This document shows positions 1 through 6,506 of a stretch of DNA of 7,905 nt, one piece after another. The notes under the pieces are model-generated. The model was given only the letters and a program-made list of their open reading frames with translations. It did no database searches and was not told where the DNA came from. The position numbers were made by a program, and so were the translations under genes. The stretch lies in assembly GCA_030833685.1 (NCBI GenBank), contig JAURGS010000115.1, positions 1-7,905 on the forward strand, written 5' to 3'. Within the stretch, counting starts at the first letter, position 1, and the number at the start of each line of letters is the position of its first letter. The stretch is from Rhodoferax sp. (GTDB taxonomy: Bacteria > Pseudomonadota > Gammaproteobacteria > Burkholderiales > Burkholderiaceae_C).

Positions 1-2
1 GA

Positions 3-299
3 TCAGGCAGCGGCCAAAGCTTTAACTTTGGCTGATAGACGGCTTTTGTCGCGAGCCGCTTTGTTGCGATGGAAAACGCCTTTGTCGGAAACCGAGTCGA
101 CCACCGACTGCATCTTTCCAAACAACTCGGTTGCTTTGGCTTTGTCGCCTCCGGCTACCGCTTTTTCCACGTTCTTGACCACGGTGCGGTACTGAGAGCG
201 CAGCGAAGTGTTGGCTGCATTGATTTTGACGTCCTGGCGGACGCGTTTACGCCCCGACGCCAAGCGTGGGTTTTTCTTTTTGGGTTTTCCAGATGCCAT
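3..299 (-). CDS. rpsT: 30S ribosomal protein S20
   Basis: Small basic protein that binds 16S rRNA in the 30S subunit and helps early subunit assembly. The 98-residue product has the lysine/arginine-rich N-terminus of S20 (MASGKPKKKNPRLASGRKR), helical middle segments and the conserved C-terminal signature around residues 73-88 (KG.FHRNKAARDKSRL). It is slightly longer than the 87-residue E. coli protein. The ATG at 299-297 is chosen because it begins the canonical MA(S/N) start and is preceded by AAAGGA at 314-309, 9 nt away. The same frame stays open upstream to 461, but that part has no S20 similarity. The stop codon lies at 5-3, so the gene is complete but its terminator is outside the window. 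It is transcribed away from murJ. In E. coli S20 represses its own translation; nothing here shows whether that holds. Confidence 0.97.
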   Translation of the reverse strand: MASGKPKKKNPRLASGRKRVRQDVKINAANTSLRSQYRTVVKNVEKAVAGGDKAKATELFGKMQSVVDSVSDKGVFHRNKAARDKSRLSAKVKALAAA

Positions 300-470
300 A
301 TTGTGTGTTCCTTTGAGTCTGCAGATGTTGCTAGCAAAGCCCAGGATTCTACCACCGCCATCGCTTATTGGGGCGCTGTGTTGATAGGCATTGGGTTGTG
401 TCGCGCTGGCCCCAGCACGGTGCTCAACAGACTGGCTGGCGGGGCATTGTGCTCTGTACACTCTGAGCCC
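300..470. promoter_or_regulatory. Divergent rpsT / murJ intergenic region
   Basis: This 171-nt gap lies between the start codons of rpsT (leftward) and murJ (rightward) and must hold the rpsT promoter and probably that of the murJ set. For rpsT a TAGAAT -10-like hexamer is visible on the minus strand at 351-346, giving a leader of roughly 40 nt, with no convincing -35. For murJ there is a TTGATA -35-like hexamer at 381-386 but no good -10 at the usual spacing, so no murJ promoter is called. A small inverted repeat, AGCAC-G-GTGCT, lies at 414-424. No small gene was found here. Confidence 0.5.
346..351 (-). promoter_or_regulatory. Candidate -10 element for rpsT
   Basis: On the minus strand the hexamer is TAGAAT, a 5 of 6 match to TATAAT. 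It lies about 47 nt before the rpsT start codon, a normal leader length. No good -35 sits 16-18 nt upstream (the positions read GC-rich), so this is only a candidate. Promoter identity is inferred from position and hexamer alone. Confidence 0.35.
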
Positions 471-2051
471 GTGAATCTATTGAAATCTGCGTCTGTCGTA
501 TCCACGATGACATTGCTCTCCCGCATATCTGGTTTGGTGCGGGAATTGCTGATCGCTGCGCTTTTTGGGGCGTCTGCGTTGACCGATGCCTTTAACGTCG
601 CCTTTCGAATCCCCAACCTTTTTCGGCGTTTTTTCGCTGAAGGGGCGTTCAGCCAGGCTTTCGTACCCGTGCTCTCAGGCACCCGCGCAGCCGACGGTGA
701 AGCCGCCACCCGTGCTCTGATTGATCGCGTTGCCACCGTCTTGTTCTGGGCCTTGCTGGCCCTGAGCGTGGCTGGGGTACTGGGCGCTGGCGCACTGGTT
801 TGGCTGATGGCCAGTGGCCTGAAGCAGTCCAATCAGGGGTTTGAGGCAGCGGTGATCATGACGCGCTGGATGTTTCCCTACATCGGCTTTATGTCGCTGG
901 TCGCCCTGGCCGCTGGTGTCTTGAATACTTACAAACGCTTTGCAGTTCCAGCGGCGACCCCCGTTTTGTTGAACTTGAGCATGATTGGCTCAGCCTGGTG
1001 GGGCGCACCCTGGTTTGAGCGCCTTGGTGTCGAGCCGATTTTCGCCTTGGCAGGTGGGGTCCTGCTCGGCGGTATTCTGCAGCTAAGCATCCAATGGGCG
1101 TCGTTAAGCCGCCTGGGTTTGCGTCCTCGTGTGGCCTGGCGTTGGTCGTCTGTGCGAAGCGCCTGGGCAGACCCCGGCACCCAGCGCGTGTTGAGGTTGA
1201 TGGGGCCGGCTGTGTTGGGCGTCGGTGTGGCGCACATTTCGATACTGATCAATACCCAGATCGCCTCGCATTTGCGCGCTGGAAGCGTGAGTTGGGTGAC
1301 TTACGCTGACCGGCTCATGGAATTTCCCACCGCCTTACTGGGTGTGGCGCTGGGTGTGGTGTTGATGCCCCAGCTGGCCGCGGCCAATGCAAGCGGCAAC
1401 ACCCGTCAGTACTCAGCCATGCTGGACTGGGGTTTGCGGCTGGTGTTGATTTCGGCAGCACCGTGTGCCTTGGGATTGGTGCTGTTACCGACGCCGCTGG
1501 TTGCCACGCTCTACCACTACGGTGCGATGACAGCGTTTGACGTTCAGCAGGTTAGCCTGGCGTTGATGGGGTGGGGCGCTGGCCTTCTGGGGCTGGTGGC
1601 CATCAAGGTCTTGGCCCCGGGGTACTACGCCATGCAGGACGTCAAAACCCCTGTGCGAGTGGCCATTGGCGTCTTGGTCCTCACGCAACTCTTGAATCTT
1701 GTTCTCGTTCCACATCTGGCGCACGCGGGCTTGACACTGGCTATTGGGCTGGGCGCCATGGTTAACGCAGCCTGGTTGCTGTGGGGCCTGGTTGATCGGG
1801 GACATTTCCAGCCCGCTGCCGGTTGGTGGCGGCTGATGGCGCAGGTCTTTATTGCTTGCGTGATCATGGGTATTTTTCTCTGGTTTGCATCGAACAAGGT
1901 GGACTGGCTAGGCCTGCAATCGCACGCGCTGCAACGCGTGGGCATGTTGGCCTTGGTTTTGTTGGCGGCGGTTGTGTTGTATGCTGGGACACTGCTTGCA
2001 ACCGGACTGCGATTGCGCGACCTGATTCGCCACGAGGAACGCACGACATGA
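471..2051 (+). CDS. murJ: Lipid II flippase MurJ (MviN family)
   Basis: Polytopic inner-membrane protein of the MOP exporter superfamily that moves lipid II to the outer face for peptidoglycan synthesis. The GTG at 471 gives 526 residues, close to the usual 510-525. The frame is open back to 69, but only from this GTG does the protein align without gaps to the E. coli start (MNLLKS..VVSTMT..SR). With that start, residues matching E. coli R18, R24, D39 and R52 fall at identical positions. The AEGAFSQAFVP motif is at 56-66, and YADRLMEFP (279-286 region) carries R281 and E284, equivalent to E. coli R270 and E273. Hydrophobic segments continue to about residue 512, consistent with 14 helices. 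The upstream ribosome site is weak (GAG at 465-467). The stop overlaps the next gene. All key cavity residues seem intact, so it should be functional and essential. Confidence 0.96.
   Translation: MNLLKSASVVSTMTLLSRISGLVRELLIAALFGASALTDAFNVAFRIPNLFRRFFAEGAFSQAFVPVLSGTRAADGEAATRALIDRVATVLFWALLALSVAGVLGAGALVWLMASGLKQSNQGFEAAVIMTRWMFPYIGFMSLVALAAGVLNTYKRFAVPAATPVLLNLSMIGSAWWGAPWFERLGVEPIFALAGGVLLGGILQLSIQWASLSRLGLRPRVAWRWSSVRSAWADPGTQRVLRLMGPAVLGVGVAHISILINTQIASHLRAGSVSWVTYADRLMEFPTALLGVALGVVLMPQLAAANASGNTRQYSAMLDWGLRLVLISAAPCALGLVLLPTPLVATLYHYGAMTAFDVQQVSLALMGWGAGLLGLVAIKVLAPGYYAMQDVKTPVRVAIGVLVLTQLLNLVLVPHLAHAGLTLAIGLGAMVNAAWLLWGLVDRGHFQPAAGWWRLMAQVFIACVIMGIFLWFASNKVDWLGLQSHALQRVGMLALVLLAAVVLYAGTLLATGLRLRDLIRHEERTT
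2034..2050 (+). promoter_or_regulatory. Ribosome site and ATGA start of the SirB1-family gene
   Basis: GAGGA at 2034-2038 lies inside the last codons of murJ, 9 nt before the ATG at 2048-2050. That ATG overlaps the murJ stop TGA (2049-2051) as ATGA. The good spacing fixes the start and suggests translational coupling to murJ. Confidence 0.75.
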
Positions 2052-2899
2052 ATTTGAAGCTCACGGTGCCCACGCCATTGGACTATTTTTCATCCCTTGT
2101 GGCCTCGGATCGTGCTTTTCCCCTGCTTGAGGCGGCGGCCAGTCTGGCGCAAGATGATTACCCTGAGCTCAGCGTCCAGAACGTGCTCAATGACATGGAT
2201 CATTTGCTGGCTCGTGTGATTCGGCACCTACCCAAAGACGCCGACGCCCTGACCCGTTTGAAGGTGCTCAACCGGGTCATGTACCGCGATTTGGGTTTTG
2301 CGGGCAATTTCAACAACTACGCCGACCCGGATAACAGCTACCTGCATTGCGTACTGAAGACCCGGCTTGGTATCCCCGTTTCTGTCGCGGTGATTTGGCT
2401 TGACCTGGCTCGTGGGCTGGGTCTGGAAGCATATGGCCTATCGTTTCCGGGGCATTTTCTGGTTAAGGTGCTGGTCAACGAAGGGCAGGTGGTCATTGAT
2501 CCGCTCAGCGGTCAATCACTCAGCCAGGAGTCCCTGGTGGAAATGTTGGAGAACTTTGTCGACACGGTTCAGGTCCAGGATAGCCTTTCGATGCGTCTGG
2601 CGCCCTACTTGCAGGCCGCCAGTCCGCGTGGAATTCTTGCTCGAATGCTGCGCAACCTGAAAGAAATTCATGCCGCGGAGGAGGACTGGTTGCGATTATT
2701 GGCGGTAGAGGACCGCCTCTTGGTTTTGCTGCCACGGGCATGGCAGGAATACCGTGACAGAGGCATGGCTTTGGCGGAGGCCGGTTTTCCTGACCGTGCG
2801 GTTCGCGACTTGGATACCTATTTGGCCCACGCGGGCCCAGCGCCCGATCGCAATGCGATTGCCATGCGCGCTGAGCAGTTACGCCGCACCACTCACTGA
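2048..2899 (+). CDS. sirB1: SirB1-family protein (transglutaminase-like plus TPR-like region)
   Basis: A 283-residue cytoplasmic protein of the SirB1 / Transglut_core2 family, whose biochemical role is not established. Residues about 35-190 form the transglutaminase-like part: NNYADPDNSYLH at 89-100, LGIPVS at 107-112, PGHFLVKV at 134-141 and VVIDPLSG at 148-155. His136 and Asp151 are the probable His and Asp of the papain-like triad. At the expected nucleophile position I read Ser112 rather than Cys, in line with what I recall of the family. The C-terminal part (about 196-280) is helical and TPR-like (ALAEAGFPDRAVRDLDTYLA). The family name comes from an Enterobacteria gene near prmC and kdsA; here the gene follows murJ with an ATGA overlap and ends 16 nt before a GST gene. 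The start is set by the overlap and a GAGGA site. Family membership is confident; function is unknown. Confidence 0.9.
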   Translation: MNLKLTVPTPLDYFSSLVASDRAFPLLEAAASLAQDDYPELSVQNVLNDMDHLLARVIRHLPKDADALTRLKVLNRVMYRDLGFAGNFNNYADPDNSYLHCVLKTRLGIPVSVAVIWLDLARGLGLEAYGLSFPGHFLVKVLVNEGQVVIDPLSGQSLSQESLVEMLENFVDTVQVQDSLSMRLAPYLQAASPRGILARMLRNLKEIHAAEEDWLRLLAVEDRLLVLLPRAWQEYRDRGMALAEAGFPDRAVRDLDTYLAHAGPAPDRNAIAMRAEQLRRTTH

Positions 2900-2915
2900 T
2901 GCTTCATTGACTGCG

Positions 2916-3617
2916 GTGATTGACCTGTACAGCGCGGCAACGCCCAATGGGCACAAGGTCTCGATCGCCTTGGAAGAGCTGGCCTTGCCGTACCGGCTGA
3001 TCGTTCTTGATCTTGGGCGTGGTGAGCAGCGCACGCCAGACTTTGAGCGCATCAGTCCCAACGCCAGAATCCCGGCCATTGTCGACCATGAGGCTGATGG
3101 CTTTTCTGTTTTTGAATCGGGTGCTTGCCTTATGTACCTGGCTGAAAAAACGGGCCAGCTGCTGCCAAGAGACGCGATCGGGCGTTCGCGGGTGATTCAG
3201 TGGCTGATGTTTCAGATGGGTGGGATCGGTCCCATGATGGGGCAGGCCAATGTGTTCTACCGCTATTTCCCAGAAAAAATTCCTAGCGTTATTGACCGGT
3301 ATCAGTCTGAGACCCGTCGCTTGTTTGGCGTGCTGGATCGACGCCTGGCTGAGCATGAGTATCTTGCGGGCGACTATTCGATTGCTGATATTGCCAATTG
3401 GGCGTGGGTGCGTACGTCCCGTTGGTCGGGTGTGGAGTGGAAGGATTTTTCCCATGTGGCGCGCTGGGTTCGGCTGATACGCGCACGCCCAGCGGTGCAG
3501 CGTGGCATTGAAATGCCAGCCTCGCCACTCACAGGTCACACCTCAGACCCGCAGATTCAGCAGACGTACATCGAAGAGGCTCGGCGCATGGTGCAGTTGG
3601 GTGACTCGAAACCATGA
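2916..3617 (+). CDS. Glutathione S-transferase family protein, nu-class (YfcG/YghU-like)
   Basis: Predicted cytosolic glutathione-dependent enzyme of 233 residues. The thioredoxin-fold domain (about 1-85) starts MIDLYSAATPNGHKVS. Thr9, Asn11 and the TPNGHK motif match the nu class, whose E. coli member YfcG acts mainly as a disulfide-bond reductase using glutathione. Pro53 (ARIPAI) is the expected cis-proline, and Glu67-Ser68 (FESGA) should hold the gamma-glutamyl group. The helical domain has the GGIGPMMGQAN stretch at 102-112 typical of this class and the N-capping box SIAD at 155-158. The C-terminal tail past about 205 is longer than in YfcG. The GTG at 2916 is chosen because it gives the family N-terminus; a TTG at 2907 is the alternative. 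Neither has a visible ribosome site, so expression probably depends on coupling from the preceding gene, 16 nt away. The physiological substrate is unknown. Confidence 0.9.
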   Translation: MIDLYSAATPNGHKVSIALEELALPYRLIVLDLGRGEQRTPDFERISPNARIPAIVDHEADGFSVFESGACLMYLAEKTGQLLPRDAIGRSRVIQWLMFQMGGIGPMMGQANVFYRYFPEKIPSVIDRYQSETRRLFGVLDRRLAEHEYLAGDYSIADIANWAWVRTSRWSGVEWKDFSHVARWVRLIRARPAVQRGIEMPASPLTGHTSDPQIQQTYIEEARRMVQLGDSKP

Positions 3618-3627
3618 AGGCGAGGCC

Positions 3628-4248
3628 ATGAAAATTTTTCTCTCCACCGGAGCGCCCAATCCACGACGGGTGCTGATGTTTATGGCCGAGAAAGGCATCA
3701 CCAATGTTGAGCGGGTGCAACTTGACCTCAATGCGCTTGAGCACCAGTCGGCCTCGTACCTGGCTATTAGCCCGCTGGCCAAGGTGCCTGCATTGTTGCT
3801 CGATGACGGGCGTGCGCTGACTGAATCCCGCGCTATTTGCACCTACCTTGAGGGCCTTTACCCAGAGCCCAATCTAATGGGTCTGAACGCCAGTGAACGC
3901 GCATTCATCGAAATGGCCGATCGTCGCGTCGAACTGGATTTTTTGGTTCACATAGCCTATTGTGTTCGCCACACGCACCCGGGCCTGGCGGTACTGGAGC
4001 CCCTGCAGTTTGCGGAATTCGGCGCGGCTCAGGCCGAAAAAGTGCGTCGAATGGCGGCTTGGCTTGATGGGTATCTGAGCAAGCATGACTGGCTGGCATT
4101 GGATCGCTTCAGCGTAGCCGATATCACCGCATTTTGTGCAATCGAGTTCGCCCGCGTGATGCGCTTTAACCCTGGGCGCGAGGGCTTTAACGCACTCCAG
4201 GCTTGGCGGGATCGGGTAGCTGCTCGGCCCAGCGCGCAACTGAAATAG
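3628..4248 (+). CDS. Glutathione S-transferase family protein (second, distinct type)
   Basis: A 206-residue GST-fold protein. The N-terminal thioredoxin-like domain (about 1-80) begins MKIFLSTGAPNPRRVLMFMA, has Pro54 of the LAKVPALLLDD segment as cis-proline, and Glu66-Ser67 (TESRAICTYLE) as the likely glutathione-binding pair. The all-helical domain (about 88-206) carries the N-capping box SVAD at 162-165, part of DRFSVADITAFCAIEFAR. It differs from the preceding GST in active-site region and C-terminal domain, so the pair is not a recent tandem duplication. I cannot assign a class; Ser6 or Thr7 could serve as the activating residue, but that is a guess. The ATG at 3628 follows AAGG (3617-3620) by 7 nt and starts 10 nt after the previous stop, as expected for one operon. 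Its stop is 3 nt from that of the convergent MFS gene. Confidence 0.88.
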   Translation: MKIFLSTGAPNPRRVLMFMAEKGITNVERVQLDLNALEHQSASYLAISPLAKVPALLLDDGRALTESRAICTYLEGLYPEPNLMGLNASERAFIEMADRRVELDFLVHIAYCVRHTHPGLAVLEPLQFAEFGAAQAEKVRRMAAWLDGYLSKHDWLALDRFSVADITAFCAIEFARVMRFNPGREGFNALQAWRDRVAARPSAQLK

Positions 4249-4251
4249 GCT

Positions 4252-5463
4252 TTACGGCGCGTTTGGCTGTGTCAGCGTGGGGGAAAGCCAAACCGCGCCT
4301 AAGGTCAGCAGCGCGATTAGCGCGCCCGATAAAAAGGTCGCATGGGGTCCGACAGCGTGCCACAGCGCACCGGCCAACGCGCTGGCCATCAGCAGCGTGG
4401 CACCGGAGCACAAATTGAAAAACCCAAAAGCGGTGCCGCGCATGTTCTCAGGTGCGGTCGCTGCGACCATGGTGGCAAAAAGGCCTTGCGTGAGCGCCAT
4501 GTGCAGACCCCACAAAATCACGCCGGCCCACAGCCCAGAGCCTTGGTCATGAAAAGCCATCAAGAGGTCCGCTGCGATCAATGTGATCAGGCCCAGCGCC
4601 AGCAGCCGCTGGTGCGGCCAGGTGTCTGCCAGGGCGCCAAAGGGGTAGGCGAATGCCGCATACGCCACCCCCATGACAACCAGGACCAGAGGCGTCCAGG
4701 CGGCTTCCAAGCCGCCAGTTTGCGCGCGCATGATCAAAAACGCCTCGGAAAAACGTGCCAGGGTGAAGAGGGCGCCCAGCGTTACAACGGTCCAATAAGA
4801 CTTGCTCAGCATTCGCAGTTGTTGTTTGCTGATGGGATTGCTGGTTGACCGAGTGGCTTTTTTCTCTGGCTCTTTGACGCCAAAAACCAGTAACACCACG
4901 CACAACCCAGCGGGAATGCTGGCGAACCAGAATACTGTTCGAAAGTCGTTCGCGAATGCCAGCATTAGCACCACGGCCAGCACCGGGCCCAGAAAGGCGC
5001 CAACCGTATCCAGTGCTTGGCGCAGACCGAACGCCGCACCGCGCAATTGAAGTGGGGTCAGGTCGGCAACGAGTGCGTCTCGGGGCGCGCCCCGAATGCC
5101 CTTGCCGATGCGGTCGATCAATCGCGCACCGAATATCAGGTCTGCGCTACCAGCCAGGGCAAACAGGGGCTTGGCCACAGCGCCCAGCCCGTAGCCTAAT
5201 ACCGCCAGCGGCTTTCGGCGTCCCCAGTAATCGCTGAGTGCGCCGGAGAAGACCTTGACGAACATGGCCAGCGCCTCTGCAGAGCCCTCAATCAGTCCCA
5301 GTACCAGCATATTGGCGCCTAGCGTGCCAACCAGAAAGATCGGTAGCAGGCTGTGGATCAGCTCGCTGGAAGCGTCCATCAGCAAACTCACCAGACCTAG
5401 TGCCCATACCCCTGCGGGCACTTGTCTGAATGGCCGCTTGGCCTGGTCAGTAGCGGGTGTCAA
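4252..5463 (-). CDS. Major facilitator superfamily (MFS) permease
   Basis: Inner-membrane transporter of about 403 residues with the two six-helix halves typical of MFS. The N-terminal half has DASSELIHSLLPIFL at 30-44, the motif A loop GALSDYWGRRKP at 74-85 and DRIGKGIRGAPRDAL at 117-131. A hydrophilic central loop (about 197-222, KEPEKKATRSTSNPISKQQ) separates the halves, and a motif A-like YPFGALADTWPHQR is at 273-286. The substrate cannot be told. The proposed start is TTG at 5463-5461, which overlaps the purM stop as TTGA. A GTG at 5421-5419, shortly before the first hydrophobic segment, is the alternative. No ribosome site is visible, so translation probably relies on ribosomes finishing purM. 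The gene ends head-on against the second GST gene. Family confidence is high; the exact start is less certain. Confidence 0.88.
   Translation of the reverse strand: MTPATDQAKRPFRQVPAGVWALGLVSLLMDASSELIHSLLPIFLVGTLGANMLVLGLIEGSAEALAMFVKVFSGALSDYWGRRKPLAVLGYGLGAVAKPLFALAGSADLIFGARLIDRIGKGIRGAPRDALVADLTPLQLRGAAFGLRQALDTVGAFLGPVLAVVLMLAFANDFRTVFWFASIPAGLCVVLLVFGVKEPEKKATRSTSNPISKQQLRMLSKSYWTVVTLGALFTLARFSEAFLIMRAQTGGLEAAWTPLVLVVMGVAYAAFAYPFGALADTWPHQRLLALGLITLIAADLLMAFHDQGSGLWAGVILWGLHMALTQGLFATMVAATAPENMRGTAFGFFNLCSGATLLMASALAGALWHAVGPHATFLSGALIALLTLGAVWLSPTLTQPNAP
4256..4299. terminator. Hairpin at the convergent GST / MFS junction
   Basis: An inverted repeat lies 7 nt past the second GST stop: GGCGCGTTTGGCT at 4256-4268 pairs with AGCCAAACCGCGCC at 4286-4299. 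It forms 13 pairs with one bulged C (4294) and a 17-nt loop. On the plus strand it is the first structure after the GST stop; on the minus strand it lies in the last codons of the MFS gene, ending just before its stop. Neither side has a T-run, so it is not a classic intrinsic terminator. It may act as an mRNA 3' end or as protection from exonucleases. The pairing is seen directly; the role is inferred. Confidence 0.45.
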
Positions 5464-6506
5464 TCGATGATCACAGCCGGCCCAGCGCCACGCTGGGCAA
5501 TCACGCCGATGCGAAAGACCTTCTCACCCGCCGCCTCTAGCGTGGCCATACAGCTTCGGCTCTGCTCCGGGTCGATCACGAGCACCATGCCGATCCCATT
5601 GTTGAATGTGCGGTTCATCTCCGCGTCATCAATCATGGCGGTCTGTTGGAGCCAGGCAAACAGCTCGGTTTTCGGCCATTGGTGGCGCTGCAAACGGGCT
5701 GCCAAATTGGATGGCAGTACACGGGGTATGTTCTCCGTTAGGCCGCCACCCGTGATGTGTGCCAGCGCCTTGACTGGGTGGGCTCGGAGGGCTTGCAGAA
5801 CGCTTCGAACGTAAAGCCGTGTGGGCTCCATCACCGCGTGCCGGAAAGGACGCCCATCAAGGGTGTCGGGTAGCTCAGAACCAGCGCGCTCAATGCACTT
5901 GCGCACCAGGCTGAAGCCGTTGGAATGCACGCCACTGGAGGCCAGGCCAAGAACCACATCACCAATCTGGACATTCTGGCCGGTGAGGATCTGGCTTTTT
6001 TCGACAACGCCCACCGCAAAACCGGCGAGGTCGTATTCACCCGGCGGGTACATGCCTGGCATTTCTGCGGTCTCGCCGCCGATTAAAGCGCAAGCGGACA
6101 GTTCGCAGCCTTTGGCAATCCCACCAACGACTGCAGCCGCGGTGTCGACTTCGAGCTTGCCGCAGGCGAAATAGTCCAGGAAGAACAGGGGCTCAGCGCC
6201 TTGAACCAACACGTCGTTGACGCTCATGGCAACTAGGTCAATGCCGACCGTGTCGTGCATATTCCACTCGAAGGCAAGCTTAAGCTTGGTGCCCACGCCA
6301 TCTGTGCCGCTCACCAGAACCGGTTCTTTGTAATTCTTGGGGACCTCAAATAACGCGCCAAAGCCGCCAATACCTGCAATCACACCTTCACGGAGCGTTT
6401 TTTTGGCCAGTGGCTTGATGCGCTCGACGAGGGCATCTCCCGCCTCGATGTCTACGCCTGCATCCTTGTAGGACAGGGCTGATGATGGGGGAGTCGAGGA
6501 TCTCAT
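5460..6506 (-). CDS. purM: Phosphoribosylformylglycinamidine cyclo-ligase (AIR synthetase)
   Basis: Catalyses the fifth step of purine synthesis: FGAM plus ATP gives aminoimidazole ribonucleotide, ADP and phosphate, in the cytoplasm as a dimer. The 348-residue product (E. coli 345) carries the family motifs in order: LSYKDAGVDI (11-20), GIGGFGALFE (45-54), SGTDGVGTKLKLA (66-78), GIDLVAMSVNDVL (88-100), LIGGETAEMPGMY (141-153), ASSGVHSNGFSLVR (189-202), HITGGGLTENIPRVLP (250-265) and MNRTFNNGIGMVLV (297-310). All nucleotide- and substrate-binding signatures look intact. The ATG at 6506-6504 puts SYKDAG at the distance usual for related proteins. An in-frame ATG at 6551-6549 would add 15 residues (low-complexity Ser/Pro); neither has a strong ribosome site. 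The gene overlaps the downstream MFS gene by 4 nt and diverges from the AI-2E family gene. Confidence 0.96.
   Translation of the reverse strand: MRSSTPPSSALSYKDAGVDIEAGDALVERIKPLAKKTLREGVIAGIGGFGALFEVPKNYKEPVLVSGTDGVGTKLKLAFEWNMHDTVGIDLVAMSVNDVLVQGAEPLFFLDYFACGKLEVDTAAAVVGGIAKGCELSACALIGGETAEMPGMYPPGEYDLAGFAVGVVEKSQILTGQNVQIGDVVLGLASSGVHSNGFSLVRKCIERAGSELPDTLDGRPFRHAVMEPTRLYVRSVLQALRAHPVKALAHITGGGLTENIPRVLPSNLAARLQRHQWPKTELFAWLQQTAMIDDAEMNRTFNNGIGMVLVIDPEQSRSCMATLEAAGEKVFRIGVIAQRGAGPAVIID

Noticed and set aside
69..470. Open plus-strand frame extending murJ upstream by 134 codons across rpsT
   Set aside because: It lies antisense to rpsT and has no MurJ similarity. The gap-free match to the E. 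coli N-terminus starts at GTG 471.
1339..1362. Near-perfect 12-bp tandem repeat in murJ (CTGGGTGTGGCG then CTGGGTGTGGTG)
   Set aside because: It encodes LGVALGVV in a conserved MurJ helix, so the repeat follows from the protein sequence.
2904..3539. 211-codon open frame on the minus strand opposite the first GST gene
   Set aside because: The plus-strand frame encodes a clear GST with all its motifs. The antisense product has no recognisable motif and looks like a by-product of codon bias.
4342..4848. 168-codon plus-strand open frame opposite the MFS gene
   Set aside because: Its product is rich in Gln, Arg, His and Gly without hydrophobic pattern or motif, while the minus strand encodes a convincing permease.
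6398..6404. Run of seven A on the coding strand of purM, considered as a frameshift site
   Set aside because: It encodes the conserved AKKT segment (codons GCC AAA AAA ACG). The frame continues intact and no alternative frame or stimulatory structure was evident.
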